64,000 bases of DNA from Cladobotryum mycophilum (Eukaryota; Ascomycota; Sordariomycetes; Hypocreales; Hypocreaceae), in contig JAVFKD010000004.1 in assembly GCA_036429605.1 (NCBI GenBank), forward strand, positions 1,798,001 to 1,862,000, given 5' to 3'. Numbering within the stretch: the stretch's first letter is position 1; each line of letters opens with the position of its first letter. Of the stretch, positions 21,540-33,507 are shown one piece after another. The notes beneath the pieces were generated by a model. The model was not told the origin of the DNA. It saw only the letters and a list, made by a program, of their open reading frames with translations, and searched no databases. Position numbers and translations under genes: made by a program.

Positions 21540-23706
21540 GATGAGATTTGATGTCGGATGAGTGAGAATATTCGAATTGTGAACGTGTCCAAACGACAGC
21601 GAGGTATACAATAGAAGAAGAGATGGTTTGCATGGGGTGCATCGTGGAAATACATGGAGAAAATGGGCTGAGGAGATTGAGAAGACAGGCGGCGTGTGAC
21701 TCTTGAGGGCCGCAGAAGAGGCAACCTCTGGGGCTGAAGGGGGAGGAAGAGGCTGAGGTGCGGGCCGTGAGGCGCAGTAGGACATGTATTGGTGAGGATG
21801 GACGCCTAGAAGAATGCCCAAGACTAAGGCAAGGTACTCGATATTAATGCAGCGGAAGGCGGAGTCGGGTCCAGAGCCGATTTGTAGGGGAAACCGACTG
21901 TTGCATTGGTGCCCATGACTCTAATTTGGTTGACAAGTTGATTGCATTTTGGTATGTGATGGCAAGTTACGAAGAAGACGTTGGTTGGGAAGAGGCCGCT
22001 GGCATTCTTGAGGGTTGCATCCATGACGAACCATGAATTGAGGGGGCATGGAGGATCCTCACTTTGAGTCATTGCTTGCATCAATACATGGCTTATCGCT
22101 TGCATGGAAAGGGTTGCACAAATGTGGTTCAAGATGGTGAGCTGCCAAGAACGTTGTTGCACTCCAGAGTCATACTCGCATGTGAAGAAATGTGAGGTTT
22201 ACTGCTGATTTCAAGAGGTTGCATTTGTTGAGGCATGATGCAAGAACTCATCACAGGTGCCGGGTAGCACGGGGGGAGGAGAGGAGAGAGACAGAACAAG
22301 ACAAAGTTTAAGATGGAATGAAAGAGAAGAGTCTCGGTTCTTGATTTGGAATGGAATGGAATGCATGGATGAGAGAGCTGTCAAACAATTGGGGGCCTTT
22401 TGTGAGTCAAACCATGTCCCTGCAGCAGACCTCACCCGAGATGGTCATTCATTGAAGATGAAAGATGTCGATACAGAGACAATGAACCAACGATGAAGAA
22501 AGGACTTAAAAATAGGTGCAAGATTTCCCAGTCGCTTTCTTTGCCGTGAGACAGCGTCTTTATGTTGAACCAACACAAGGAACTTGTAAGTCTTTAGAGG
22601 TCTTTTGTTCAAGGTCATTTGGGTACGCGATGGAGGTACAGCGCCTCAGAAGGTACAAAAGGTACAACCACCAGACCCGCTCACCTGGACAGACCCTGAG
22701 GTACCGACCACATGATGGTCTGGAAGAGAGTCCAAAGGATGAAGTACTACGGATAATAAGTTGTAAGTAATTATGACTTTCACTATTTTCCCAGACCTTC
22801 ATTATTTATGATTTCTTTTGTTAGGCTTCTAATTATTTTGGGTCTCCTTCAGGCCGTTTTCTCATGCATTGTAATCTATACCTGTCTCCATATGTACACC
22901 TACAAGTACCTGTACGTAGAGTGCAGTACATGGACGGACCACCTTGGTTGATGCAGTGGGTGGAGGTGCAATACACGGAATAAAATGGGACTGTAACGTT
23001 CAACCCTGGTTTGAGGAACATGATTCGTCCTACTGCGTACACGACTGCATTGTTGCTCGCCTTGGATTTTCATTAGGCATCTGCATTTTTTTATCTTTTT
23101 TTGCAAGGGTTGAAGGATGGCAGGGTTGTTAAACGAGACAATCAAGGCACAAGTTCAAGGTACCCAACGGCCGTTTAGACAGAGGTCACAGCTTTAGTGT
23201 CGAACCGCCTCAGCTGTCTCAGTCAGTCCCTCAGATGGACAGGAGACGGTGCTGTGCCACTGTCGTCACGGGGTGCTTCGGGCGCTAGAAACTGGGAAAA
23301 CAGGGTGGTGTAGTTTGGGTGGGGTGGGGAGGTGAGTAAGTGGGGCGCAGACACCCACAACGTCATCGCGCCCATTCAAAGGAAGAGAAAGAGGAGGGCT
23401 CCAGTCCAGTCCGTCCATCCATCCGTCCATCCATCCGTCCATCCAAACCTCCCACCCCCAAATTTCTTGAACAATTATAACCCTGATTCATCCTCTTTTC
23501 TTTCCTCCTTCCAGTTTCATTCATTCCTGCTTCCGCCAAATCAGACCTGGACACGACTCACCTGTATATTGAGTCCATTATTTTTGCTGCATCGACAACC
23601 ATTGGATTGGACAAAGACGACAGCGACAACCCCGCATCACCACTGCACCAAGGCCTTTGTACCACTCGAAATACACCAACATCACACACCGTAACTTGAG
23701 CTAAGC
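21540..23706. other. Gene-free stretch: long intergenic region and DUF8035 gene promoter
   Basis: No supported gene. A CCAT/CCGT tetranucleotide repeat (about 23412-23443) lies in the probable promoter or leader of the DUF8035 gene, followed by a C/T-rich leader up to the ATG at 23707. Minus-strand ORFs around 21500-22160 and 22211-22435 are short, overlapping and without motifs. Confidence 0.5.
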
Positions 23707-25344
23707 ATGGCGGGCCGCGGCGAACGCTTTGTATACGAGAGGGAGAGAGAGCAGGAGAGAGACAGATTCGAGGATGATCGACATTATATGACCGGTGGTC
23801 GAGGACGAGATCGTTCCCTCGACAGTCGACGTGGCAGGCCTTCCTTCGATGACGAAATGCTCCGTGATCGACGATACTTTGAAGAAGACATGAGACAAGA
23901 ACCCCGAAAGGAGCCATACGACCGCCGTGTCGTCATGGAAAAGGAACGCGATCGTGAATACCACCGCGATTCTTCCCCTCGCCGCCCCGCCTTCCTCCGC
24001 CGTCAGTCTTCGCTCGACACTTTCGATCGTCACCCATTCCATCGCTTCCCCGATCGTGAGGAGTACCCAGCTCCCGTACGACGTGAGGATATACGTCGTG
24101 AAGAAGAATACCGAGCACCCCCATACACGCCAATCCCGCTTCCCAAGAGTCGTGGCCTACCACCACCTCGCCGATACGATGAGCGCTTCTATGAAGATAT
24201 TCACGTCACCGAGCATGACCGCCACGAAGAACATTTCCCTCCATATCCGACCGAACACATTGTTGAACGAGAATTCATAAGGGAGAAGGAAAAGGAAAAG
24301 GAAGTTCGAGACAGGAGCCGAGATTCCCGCAAAACCCGCCACCGCGGCAGATCACGATCTTCCAAAAAGTCCAGAACATCCGCCACACGATCATCCAGCT
24401 CCAGCTCCAGTAGCAGCAGCAGCAGTGGCGGCACTACTGTCAAGAAAGAATATCCCAAGAAGGGCAAGACGAGAATTCCAGCAAGACTTGTATCCAAGCG
24501 AGCCTTGATTGATCTTAGCTATCCCTTTGTCGAAGAGGTATGTCCCGTCTATCCTTGAAGATTGTCTCCAATCTTTACTAACGTGGGTTGTAGGGAACCA
24601 TCATCGTCGTCCAGAAGGCCTTGGGTCAGAACAATATTGATGAGCTTCTCAAGCTGAGCGAAGAATACAAGAAGAGTAAGTTTTTCCGTTATCTTGTGTT
24701 TGCCAATGAAGCTGACTCGCATTCAAACAGGTGAGATGGAAATTCTTGCTGCTCGGTCCTCAGCCGGCAACATTATCGAGGAGCGCAGAGAGGAGCGCAG
24801 AGAAGAGTATATTATCGAGGCACCAGCCCCTCCTCCTTCTCATCATCATCATCATTATCCTCCCCCTCATCCTCATCCTCATCCTCATCCTCATCCTCCC
24901 GCAATCATTGTACCTTCTCAACCACCAGCTCCTGTCATCATTGAAGCCAGCCCTGGAAAGTATGTGGAGGTGGATAGGTCCGTTTATCGAGAAAACTCCC
25001 CTTCGTCTCGCAGCAGCAGTGACTGGACCACCAACCACCACAATTCACATCATCTTCATACTGGAGACTATGAACTGGTTAAACGCCACCGCTCCAAGTC
25101 TCGCTCCAAATCACGAAGTGGAAGGGAAATCCGCGCCGAGATTCGTGCGCTTGAAAAGGAATTGACACACCGGCCAAGACGCGAGGTTGGAGAACGCGAG
25201 CTTATTCGAACCGAAAGGCTGCCAAACGGAGAGCTTATTGTATACGAAGAGCAGACGGAGAGACTTGTGCCAGCTCACAAGCCCCCACGCCTTGAGAAGG
25301 ACAAGAAAGGTAGGATGTTCATTAGCGTGCCAAAATTCCGATGA
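23707..25344 (+). CDS. DUF8035 domain protein, Arg/Ser-rich
   Basis: Three exons: 23707-24537, 24594-24675 and 24731-25344, 508 aa. Introns are 56 nt (GTATGT...GTTGTAG) and 55 nt (GTAAGT...AAACAG). The first 230 residues are very charged and Arg-rich (YEREREQERDRFEDDRHY), then an RS-like stretch (RHRGRSRSSKKSRTSATR) and a 12-serine run. The conserved core, split by both introns, reads RLVSKRALIDLSYPFVEE, GTIIVVQKALGQNNIDELLK and LSEEYKKSEMEIL. After it comes a His/Pro repeat (HPHPHPHPHPP) encoded by (CATCCT)n at about 24867-24900. The C-terminus has KRHRSKSRSKSRSGREIRAE and ends KGRMFISVPKFR. Composition suggests a nuclear, RNA- or splicing-related role, but this is inference; the domain's function is unknown. 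Confidence 0.85.
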
Positions 25345-27202
25345 AGGTGCGCCGCTTTGTTTTTGCATCGGTCTGCTTGATCGAAGAAGCGGCTAACCTG
25401 AAGTGTGCAGGACCTCCGCCTGGATTGGTGCGCGCGATGTTGGCAACCATTACCTAAAGCAAACTGCCCTTGGTTTTCGCAATCAATTCGGGGACATAAG
25501 TTATGTCGGTGGAATGGAGACACTCTTTGAATCACCCGTTCAAGGCAAGTCCTGAATAGCCTAATCGGGTCATTTTACCACGACGAGCTCGTGGGCGATG
25601 TATAAATGACGAAGCTCCAACGATATGGTTCAAGAAAGGACATGGTTCGAAAACGGTAGAAGGTTACCTGCTTATGTTGGAAATGACTTTATAATGACCA
25701 ATGATTGGCACTGTTTGGATATGTATGATCGAACTTGGGACGATACGTTGATACCTTTTTCTTTGTTCTTGGTTTATATGGTTCTGGAAAGATATGGCCC
25801 CAAACTGGACTGGGCTCCCAAATATTTTATGAAATAATGAGATATTTAGTAAACATTTAATATTCTTAAACTCCAAGAATTTCGTGAAGTCTAGAAGATG
25901 AATGGCAGAATTTGTGCTGTTTGTAGTGGAGGGGTTCATCATCTTTTAGTACCTTGTACGGAGATTTAAGAAAACCCCGGCGTCCTACTCCGGAGCTCCG
26001 GAACTACGTTATCTTGCCTTCCCTTATGCAATATGTGTTGGTAAAGCTGAAGACACTCGATTTTACTGAGTGTAAAGCTTTCTAAGAGCTATCAACAAGT
26101 TCAGGGCGATAACAACGGCGCCAAGAACAGTAATTCTATCAGTTCGCTTGTCTATGATCCACCGATCCAACATCAACCCGATGAAGAAGTTATAGAAATC
26201 CTGCGATACATTTGCTGTATCCAACACAAGCAGAGCCAAATGTCAGATTGTGTGTCACTTTTGATAGACTAAGCGAACAAGGTCCTGGAGACGGGCTGGA
26301 GGATGGCGTAAGATCGAAGGATGATAAGGAGAGCGAGGAGGTGTTCATTCTACCGAGACTCATGTTGCTTACTGCATCTCTGGAGTATAAAATGCCAAGA
26401 GGACTGGGGTTTCTTAAGAGCATGGGGAACGTTTTGTAGAGCGTGTAAGCTAGGAGAATAGTCTTGATGAGGCTGTCATCTCCTTGAGGACTACAAGATT
26501 ATCTAGATGCTTATAGGTACAGCCGCCGTCTACAATGATCAAAATGGATTACTGGATGGCCTTACTCATCACACTTGGTATAGGATCGTCCAAATTTATA
26601 AGATTCCATGTGAAGCGTCCCCAGAATGAAGCTGAAGGAGATGCTGCTCTGGCTGACGGAGCAGAGACCCACTATCCGGCTCCGAAAGCTTCGGTAGTCC
26701 CCGCCTTTGGTGGGGATGCAGCTCATTGGCTTAAGCCGTTTCCGCTATTTACCCCGCATCCCAAAACGGAAACATTCCTCGGACAGTGGGATGTTTTGGG
26801 GGGAACAATCTTGACATTGATTCAGTATCTTACGAAACAATAGGCTTTTACTGTATCTCAGACTCTTGAATCTTCGAATAGAATTTGATCTGAATCACTG
26901 TCATCGGAGCAAGGTGTGTAAGTCCCGAGTAGGTCAAAGAACCCTGGAACAATTGTACAGCACGCCCTTTTACTCCTAGCAAACGCCGTAGTCGCTAACA
27001 GCAAACAAAGCAGCAAAATGGATCCTGCAAGGTTGTTTATTGAACCGCGACTCGTATTCAACGCGTCTGGTCGGGTACAGTACACGAAGCACAGGCAACA
27101 CTCCGATCAACACTTTATAAACATACAAACTCATAAGCATATAGCTGTTAGAGGTCAAACTTAGAAGCAACAATAATTACGTGAAACGCCATTGTGAAAG
27201 CG
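25345..27202. other. Intergenic stretch with a possible membrane-protein relic
   Basis: Includes a perfect 14-nt palindrome TCCGGAGCTCCGGA (about 25990-26003). On the minus strand between about 26480 and 26070 there are coding-like phrases (LIKTILLAYTLYKTFPMLLR, then FYNFFIGLMLDRWIIDKRTD and ITVLGAVVIALNLLIALRKL before a stop). They could be the last exons of a multi-pass membrane protein gene whose 5' part is not recognisable. Too little remains to call a gene. Confidence 0.3.
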
Positions 27203-28817
27203 ATGTTTGCCTGCAGCTCTACCGTTGTTGCCGCTATTCTCGCCTGCGGTGCAACTGCACAACTCATACTACCTCAAGATATTTCCTTCCACGATAATGT
27301 TATCTCCAATGTTGTCCCTGACACCGCGCAACACCCATTGCTTGATGCGCATCATGCTACTAGCACTACTCTTTCGCCCTACAAAGCTGGCCAATTCACG
27401 CTGACGCCACAAGGCGACTCAATATGCACAACACACGGCGAGTCTCAATGGACAGGCACAATTGACGTCACGGACACGCATCGGCTCTTTTTCTGGTTCT
27501 TTGACAGTCGACATGATCCCGAGAATGATCCCATCATTATATGGCTCAACGGCGGTCCGGGAGGTTCATCCATGATTGGTCTCTTCACTGAGATGGGACC
27601 TTGCTGGCTCGAACCGACTTCAAACGCCACTATCCCGAATGAATTCTCCTGGAATAATAATGCATCATTGCTCTTCATAGACCAGCCTGCCGGAGTGGGA
27701 TTCTCTTCTTTGGCAGGTGGTGCACCCATACCCTCGGTGGATACAGATGGCCAACAGGATTTCCAGATGTTCCTCAACATTTTCTTCTCAAAAGTGTTCC
27801 CAGAAAGAGCCCATCTGCCCATTCATCTCGCAGCCGAGTCTTACGGAGGACATTACGGGCCTATATATCTCAAGCACATTCTTGAATCCCGTCGGTACGA
27901 TTCCAAGACTGCGTTTTGGGGTAACATTACTTCCCTGATCCTCGTCGATGCTGCGGTTGACATGGCAGCTCCGGCGATCGGTGCCTATGAACTGCTTTGC
28001 CTAAGGGCAGACCCAATTCTCGATGAGCAGGCGTGCAATAGTATTCGCTCCAATATTCCCAAGCTTCGGGGTTTGGCTCAGTACTGCGAAATGAGCTATG
28101 ATGAAGACGAGTGCTGGGGCATGTTCACTTTTGCTGAGGAGAAAATTCACATTTACTACAACAAATTGACCGAGGAAGGAAAGCGAAGTTCTTATAACAG
28201 TAAGTAAAGTGGCTGCACCGAACTTTTGGTTGGTGGTATGGGCGCTCACTGTGTCATTAGTCAATCGCCCGTGTTCTTCGCTCCCCTTGTGCGAAGATGC
28301 AAGCAAAGGCAACGTAACTGCATACCTCAATCAAGAATGGATCAAAGAGGCTCTCCATTTCCCATCTTCTTACAGCTATACCTACGTCAACATGACCATC
28401 AACGAAGCCTACTCAGCCAACAAGCAGCAAATCAGGCCTACAACACGCGAGGTGGCCTATCTCCTGGATGCCCATCTGACGCCTGACTTGGGCGACATTC
28501 GCGTGCTCGTCATGCAGGGAAACGATGACTATGTTCTCAACACCCCAGGAAATATCTGGACGTACGACAATGTCCGATGGACTGGCCAGTCAGAATACTG
28601 CGCCACGCGATGGCAGGATTTGCCACGGGAAATCGCCGCCTCGGGATCTTGGAAAGGGACAGAGGATGGCCGATTGGTGTTTGTGGTAGTAGATGGGGCC
28701 GGCCATTTCGTGCCAGGTGATGTGAGTGAGGGAGCGTACAAAATTGCACAAAAGTGGATCGAGGGTGGTTGGCGCAAGTCAAAGATATGGATCAAAGACG
28801 TAAGCTTGGAGACATGA
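27203..28817 (+). CDS. Secreted serine carboxypeptidase (peptidase family S10)
   Basis: Two exons, 27203-28199 and 28261-28817, with a 61-nt phase-1 intron (GTAAGT...CATTAG); 517 aa. The signal peptide is MFACSSTVVAAILACGATA. Family signatures are all present: WLNGGPGGSSMIG (substrate and oxyanion region), FIDQPAGVGFS, AESYGGHYGP with nucleophile Ser213, QGNDDYVLNTPG with Asp422, and DGAGHFVPGD with His481. The splice restores the family phrase NINRPCSSLPLCED. Several NxT/NxS sites suggest glycosylation. It should remove C-terminal residues from peptides outside the cell or in the vacuole; the leader and lack of a membrane anchor favour secretion. The in-frame GTG at 27194 is not used as the start because ATG 27203 begins the leader. 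Confidence 0.93.
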
Positions 28818-29762
28818 CAATGACAACATGAGACGAGATACTCCATAATATTGTAACCATCATGTGGATGAAGTCTTAGAAATTTGAGTAATAATGTTTC
28901 AGTCAGCCACTCGAAAAGGGAAAAACATGCATGAAGCGACCCGCGTTATCTCAACCGGAGCCCCCCTGCTCCTACTCTCGATCATCACTAGCGGCCATAT
29001 CGATCGAACTGCAGGGGGAAGGGGAGGGGCAAGAATGAAAAGAAAACATGGAGAAAGCCTGTCAGCAGGAAGTTTAAGCATGGCGGACCTCCCATGGAAG
29101 ATGGGAACCCTTGCTCACCGCGGGATTGTTGGCCGACGACGTCGTCTGAGGGATCTGATTAAAATTTATCCATTGGATTTCGATTAGAAAAATCCTACCC
29201 GACGCTACTGCGCACTAAGACGCGGGTTGACACTGTGGAACTTTGGGAGGATCTTGATAAGAAAAGCCCCCTTCCATTAAGTCCACATGCAGTGTGTGAT
29301 CAGCTGAAGGTGTGGTTACATCGGACCCGGTCTTTGGTGATGTGTGAAATGGAGACAGCGTTCCATCTCAAGTGGAATGAGGCGGGCGGATTAATTGTCA
29401 GACCTGTTTTTGGATTAAAACAAAAAAACAAAATGATAAACTCATGTAGACTTACGTGATGGCGACACAGTCCTGTGTGTGTCTTGGATGTTGTTTGTTT
29501 TTTGCCCCTCAAAAGGAGAGGCCGAGGCCGAACCCCATTAGCCTGATTTCGGGTTTGCTTTTAGGGTCGAGGTGGCCAACTATTTAAAGAATAATGGATA
29601 ACCACCCTTTGTCGTGCTGTTGTGGGATCCCTCTTCCCTCGCCTGTCTTCCTTCTTTCTTCTTCTTCTCTTCTTCTCTTCTTCTTCTCTTCTTCTTCTTC
29701 TTCGTTTCATCTTCCCCGCCTTTGGGAATTGTCAATATTGTAGAAACGTCATATAGCCGACC
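28818..29762. other. Gene-free stretch
   Basis: The 3' end is a strongly pyrimidine-rich tract (CTT repeats, about 29644-29705), a common feature just upstream of fungal transcription starts. No supported ORF. Confidence 0.5.
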
Positions 29763-30529
29763 ATGTCAGTCACCTCAGCCATACCTGCTCTATGGGAGCA
29801 CATAGCCACAACCTATCATCCCGCCGTGATCGAGGCCTTCAGCGCCGTGATCTTTCAATTTGTCTTCTGGTGGATACCCAGCACAATCTACGTCTCACTC
29901 GACTATATCGCGCCCTCGTTCTCGGCAAGGCACAAGATCCAACCGGCTCCGAAGCAGCCCACGTTCAAGGAAATACAACAGTGTCTCCTCGTCGCGGTAC
30001 GCAACAGCCTCACCACCACGGCCTTTCAGACTAGCATTCTCTATATGATGTATAGGGCCGACGCGTCTCCCGCTCACAAGTTCGATCCTGAAATACCCCC
30101 GTCGCCGACTTTGTGCGAGACTTTGTCCTCTGTATGCTCGGCCGTGAATTGAGCTTCTACTACATCCACCGGCTCCTGCACTGGCGCCCGCTGTACAAAC
30201 GAATCCACAAGGTCCACCACCAGTTCACCGCGCCGGTCGCCTACGCATCGCAGTACGCTCATCCGGTAGAGCATATTCTCGCCAACGTGTTGCCCATCGG
30301 GCTGCCCTCGGTAGTTCTACACACGCACATACTCACCTCACTCGTATTTGCGGCGTGGCAGCTATTCCAGACGTCAACGGTACATAGCGGATACGACTTT
30401 TTCGCCGGGATGGCGAGGCAGCATGATCGCCATCACGAGAGATTTGATGTGTACTTTGGCCATGGAATCATTGACTGGCTTCATGGCACGGATGAGAAAG
30501 ACTTCAAGAAGACGAAAAAGAAGGATTAA
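29763..30529 (+). CDS. Fatty-acid hydroxylase superfamily protein, C-4 sterol methyl oxidase-like, with one apparent missing base
   Basis: The ATG at 29763 opens a frame with an N-terminal hydrophobic segment (VIEAFSAVIFQFVFWWIPST). The frame is lost at C5 (30096-30100); one added C joins KFDPEIPP to VADFVRDFVLC and restores a 255-aa protein. The diiron histidine motifs are intact: HRLLH (HxxxH), HKVHH (HxxHH), and HDRHH (HxxHH) after HSGYDF. QYAHPVEHILAN and the end YFGHGIIDWLHGTD match the sterol methyl oxidase branch (Erg25-like) of PF04116. It should be an ER membrane oxygenase; the last four residues KKKD form a KKxx ER-retrieval signal. It is shorter than typical Erg25 (about 300 aa), so it may be an accessory paralog with a different lipid substrate. 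Read literally, the protein would stop near 30150 before all histidine motifs. Confidence 0.82.
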
Positions 30530-30936
30530 GTATTATGACGAGGAAATAATGTAGATATATTTTCCTCGGCGTACAAGTACGAACAAGGACTGAATAAACA
30601 GAACACACGTAACATAATGTTGTAACGAAGGCAATAATGCAGGTGATTTATCCCACTAAGGTGAGTGTGTATATCTCTACCGCATCCAATAACATGATCG
30701 CTGTCAATACAGCTTGTCGCATCAACACCCCAGGCCAATGCAAAACCCATCTCGGCAGCAAAGGCACTTCGAATAGATGTCGTTCGCTGCAAAGCTAAAT
30801 CAGAATTCATAGCACTATCACTTTTTAAGGAATTGCTCCCGTCGGTAAAAACTGCTTTTGGGCGACCAGAAGCAATAGTGCGATCCATCATGAATAGCCA
30901 AGGAACTTCTTCAAGGGAGTAGACGATATTACACAA
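30526..30936 (-). pseudogene. Possible MULE-type transposase fragment
   Basis: A minus-strand frame contains YSLEEVPWLFMMDRTIASGR followed by PKAVFTDGSNSL. This resembles the stretch before the second catalytic Asp of Mutator-like (MULE) transposases, where E-x-W-L-F precedes P-K-x-V-x-T-D. The first and third catalytic regions are absent, and the rest of the frame is not conserved. The call rests on this one short resemblance. Confidence 0.28.
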
Positions 30937-31719
30937 TGAATTACCGTAGTCTTGCCCCAGCGAAGGCGAAGCGTCGACCGTCTTACCTGATGGATGTATG
31001 TGTTGGACTTGCAGCGGTCAATCAAGCCTCAAAGTTCTGCTTTTCACGTTTGATCGCAAAATATAGACCCAGAAGGAATTACCGGGCCAGTCTGAGAATA
31101 TTTAACCAAAATCACTATAAGAATCACGAGATACTTCTCCAGAGATAAAATTGCGGAAGTATATGGGAAGGGCGAAACTTTAAAAATGACGAGGGGAAGC
31201 TGCATCATTCTATCTAAGCTACACTTTCACCAAAGCCAGAGCAGTCCATCATCAAAAGAACCAAATCCCGAAAAAAGAAATGCACCAGCCATCTAGCAGC
31301 TGGTGCTGTACCTATATCAAGTTTAGCTGATGTGACAAACGAACCAACGGCCATGAATAACATGAGGGGCCGAGTGGCGATGTTCATATGAGTAACAGCT
31401 ACACCCACGTTTTATGTTTTCGGTCCCATAATATGATGACGCTAGCATATGCGAAAAGAACAAAATGGGAAGGAAAAGAACAAAGAAAAAAACCACGGGA
31501 ATAAATAAAACAATCTTTGTGGTGTGGTCGTTGTACGTCCAAAGTCAAGAAGCTTGCAACCCAACAGCAAGCTTACGCCATGTCAAACCAATATCTATGA
31601 ACAATCTTCATATCGTCGCCAAAAGGGCCTAAAATTAGATCTTTGTCAGTTTCACATTCATCATATGTTGTGCCTCCGTCTTCTGTTGGCTATCGTGTTG
31701 GAAACCTTCTTACCTGGGT
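30530..31719. other. Gene-free stretch with a possible transposase fragment
   Basis: Apart from the fragment at 30526-30936, nothing is recognised. The part 31410-31720 is purine-rich and without ORFs. Confidence 0.4.
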
Positions 31720-33507
31720 CTATTCAAAGTCAGATGCTCCGGGGTTCATTGAGAAGTCGAGGTTATATATCGCAGAGTCAATGGGATGGGGGAATTGGTG
31801 TCCCATAGCTTGAAGGTCGTGCTCGGCTACGTGGTTAGACATCACCATTTGGTTAGCCTCCCAAGGGCTTGGATGCGGCTGGAAGGCGGAATTCGACACG
31901 TGTGGTATGTGTGGTGTTAGAGTGCCGGGATTATTCCATGCTGGATAGAATAATTGAGTCGGTAGTGTAGGCTCAGCATTAATTGCAAACGTCAGGCTCG
32001 GAAATGCTTTCATCCGGCTCAGAACGATTTCTGAGAATTTTACCTCTCGAGGCGCATGCTCTCTCAGCGTCTGCAGCAGCCACACACAAAGACTAGCCTC
32101 AAGCTGGTCTGATGATAGTCGGGGATACTTTTCCTTCAACTCCCTGCGACCATACTTATCTATGAAGCCAGTAAGTTCTCGCATACCGTTCAGAACGCTT
32201 GGTTTTATGTATGCGCATGGAATCCCTAGCTCCTCGGGGAAAATGAGGCAATAGATGCCTTTCCACTGATCTTCAGGAGACATCGTTCGATTCCCACGTC
32301 GGTGTAGTACCAAAGCATGTTGGTCTTCGTTTAGGAATGAAGTCGAGGTGAAAGTTTTGGTTGGATTGGAGTTGGGAGAATGTTGTTCGTGAGGGTCCAG
32401 GCCCCTTTTTGAAAGGCATTCATCACACGTGCCCTCATAATGATTCGATCTGAGATGTGCCTTAAGATAAGAGATCTCAGTGAGTCTCACCCAGCATCCC
32501 TTCTCCATGGAAAGAGGGTTCTGCGCTGCGTATGGACAGACGAAGCATAGAGCGCCGTCATTATCGTGGATGTTAATATTGACACTCCTTCTATTCCTCC
32601 GAGCTCGACTGGCTTCAACAGTAGTCGCTTGTGGACCAGGGATGTCCGACTGAGGTAGGACAGGGCGTCTGCCAACCCTGCGGCTTGCACTAGGGCTACG
32701 CTGCCTGCGTTGATGAAGTTTCGAAACCAGTCCATTGAATCCTAGGCGATTGAGAGAAATTTTGTGGAGTTCTTTTACCATTTCATCCTGCATATTGGGT
32801 ACATTGTTCGACAATGTATGGGAGGAACTTGTTGCCGTTCCCGCAATTTGTGACGTAGCAGCCTGGTAGTTGTTATGTGGGACTGCAATATTTTGCTGCC
32901 ACAACTCAGGTGGCCCTTGGCCGACGGGCTGGCTTTGGGTAAAGCCGATGCCATTAATGTTCCACTCGAAATTGTTATGAGAAGACACGCCCGGCTGTGC
33001 GCGGGAATGGTGTTGATGAGCATGGGCAGAAAAGTCGTAGTTGTAGGGCAACGACTCCGCAACCTGGGGGCTAGTGGATAGGAGAGGGTTGGGATTAAAT
33101 TGATCGGCATTTAGATGGATGGCGACTGGTACCGTGGTATCTAAATTTAAGAAAGGTTCGCCATAAAAGAGATCTGACTGCAATATAGGCGGGGCGGGAG
33201 GGGTCGCATAATCCACATGGCGAACTGGAGCGAACGACTGATCCAAACCACCGGCAGAGGGGTCGCCAGGGACCCAAAGACCTTCTCCTTGTTGCTGATT
33301 GCCGTGGAATTGATTGAGAGGTCGGCTGCCACCATGCGCATGATTGAGGCCATTCCCAAGCTCGAGATGCACAGGGTCCTGGCCAGGATCGGTGCTGTCT
33401 AGGAATGCAAGCGGAACTTGAAAATGGGAAAAGCGGGAGGCTATTTGTTCGTCGTCGTCATCATGAAAGGGAGGGTATAAGGGGATATTCTGTTCGTCTG
33501 GAGACAT
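31720..33507 (-). CDS. Fungal C2H2-like zinc-finger protein, family copy A
   Basis: An intact, intronless 595-aa ORF. The N-terminal 230 residues are Gln/His/Pro/Ser-rich and disordered. A short helix motif follows (DEMVKELHKISLNRLGF, near 241), then a basic stretch (KLHQRRQRSPSASRRVGR). The zinc finger FVCPYAAQNPLSMEKGCWV... SYLKAHLRSNH has ligands C324, C338, H351 and H356 (C-x13-C-x12-H-x4-H), with CDEC just after. The C-terminal domain begins EDQWKGIYCLIFPEELGIP and continues as an amphipathic helical region (MRELTGFIDKYGRRELKEKY, then VWLLQTLREHAPREVKFSEI). Zinc finger plus W..IY..IFP...P.Y is known from a large uncharacterised fungal family. Nuclear or signalling role is inference. Four paralogs lie further right on the same strand. 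Confidence 0.82.
   Translation of the reverse strand: MSPDEQNIPLYPPFHDDDDEQIASRFSHFQVPLAFLDSTDPGQDPVHLELGNGLNHAHGGSRPLNQFHGNQQQGEGLWVPGDPSAGGLDQSFAPVRHVDYATPPAPPILQSDLFYGEPFLNLDTTVPVAIHLNADQFNPNPLLSTSPQVAESLPYNYDFSAHAHQHHSRAQPGVSSHNNFEWNINGIGFTQSQPVGQGPPELWQQNIAVPHNNYQAATSQIAGTATSSSHTLSNNVPNMQDEMVKELHKISLNRLGFNGLVSKLHQRRQRSPSASRRVGRRPVLPQSDIPGPQATTVEASRARRNRRSVNINIHDNDGALCFVCPYAAQNPLSMEKGCWVRLTEISYLKAHLRSNHYEGTCDECLSKRGLDPHEQHSPNSNPTKTFTSTSFLNEDQHALVLHRRGNRTMSPEDQWKGIYCLIFPEELGIPCAYIKPSVLNGMRELTGFIDKYGRRELKEKYPRLSSDQLEASLCVWLLQTLREHAPREVKFSEIVLSRMKAFPSLTFAINAEPTLPTQLFYPAWNNPGTLTPHIPHVSNSAFQPHPSPWEANQMVMSNHVAEHDLQAMGHQFPHPIDSAIYNLDFSMNPGASDFE

Noticed and set aside
23533..24558. Antisense ORFs of 77-119 aa opposite the DUF8035 gene
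   Set aside because: They mirror the Arg-rich coding strand (Ser/Leu-rich complements) and have no motif of their own.
26535..26843. 102-aa plus-strand ORF in the 25.3-27.2 kb gap
   Set aside because: No recognisable domain and no coding-type conservation cues; the opposite strand has somewhat better coding-like phrases.
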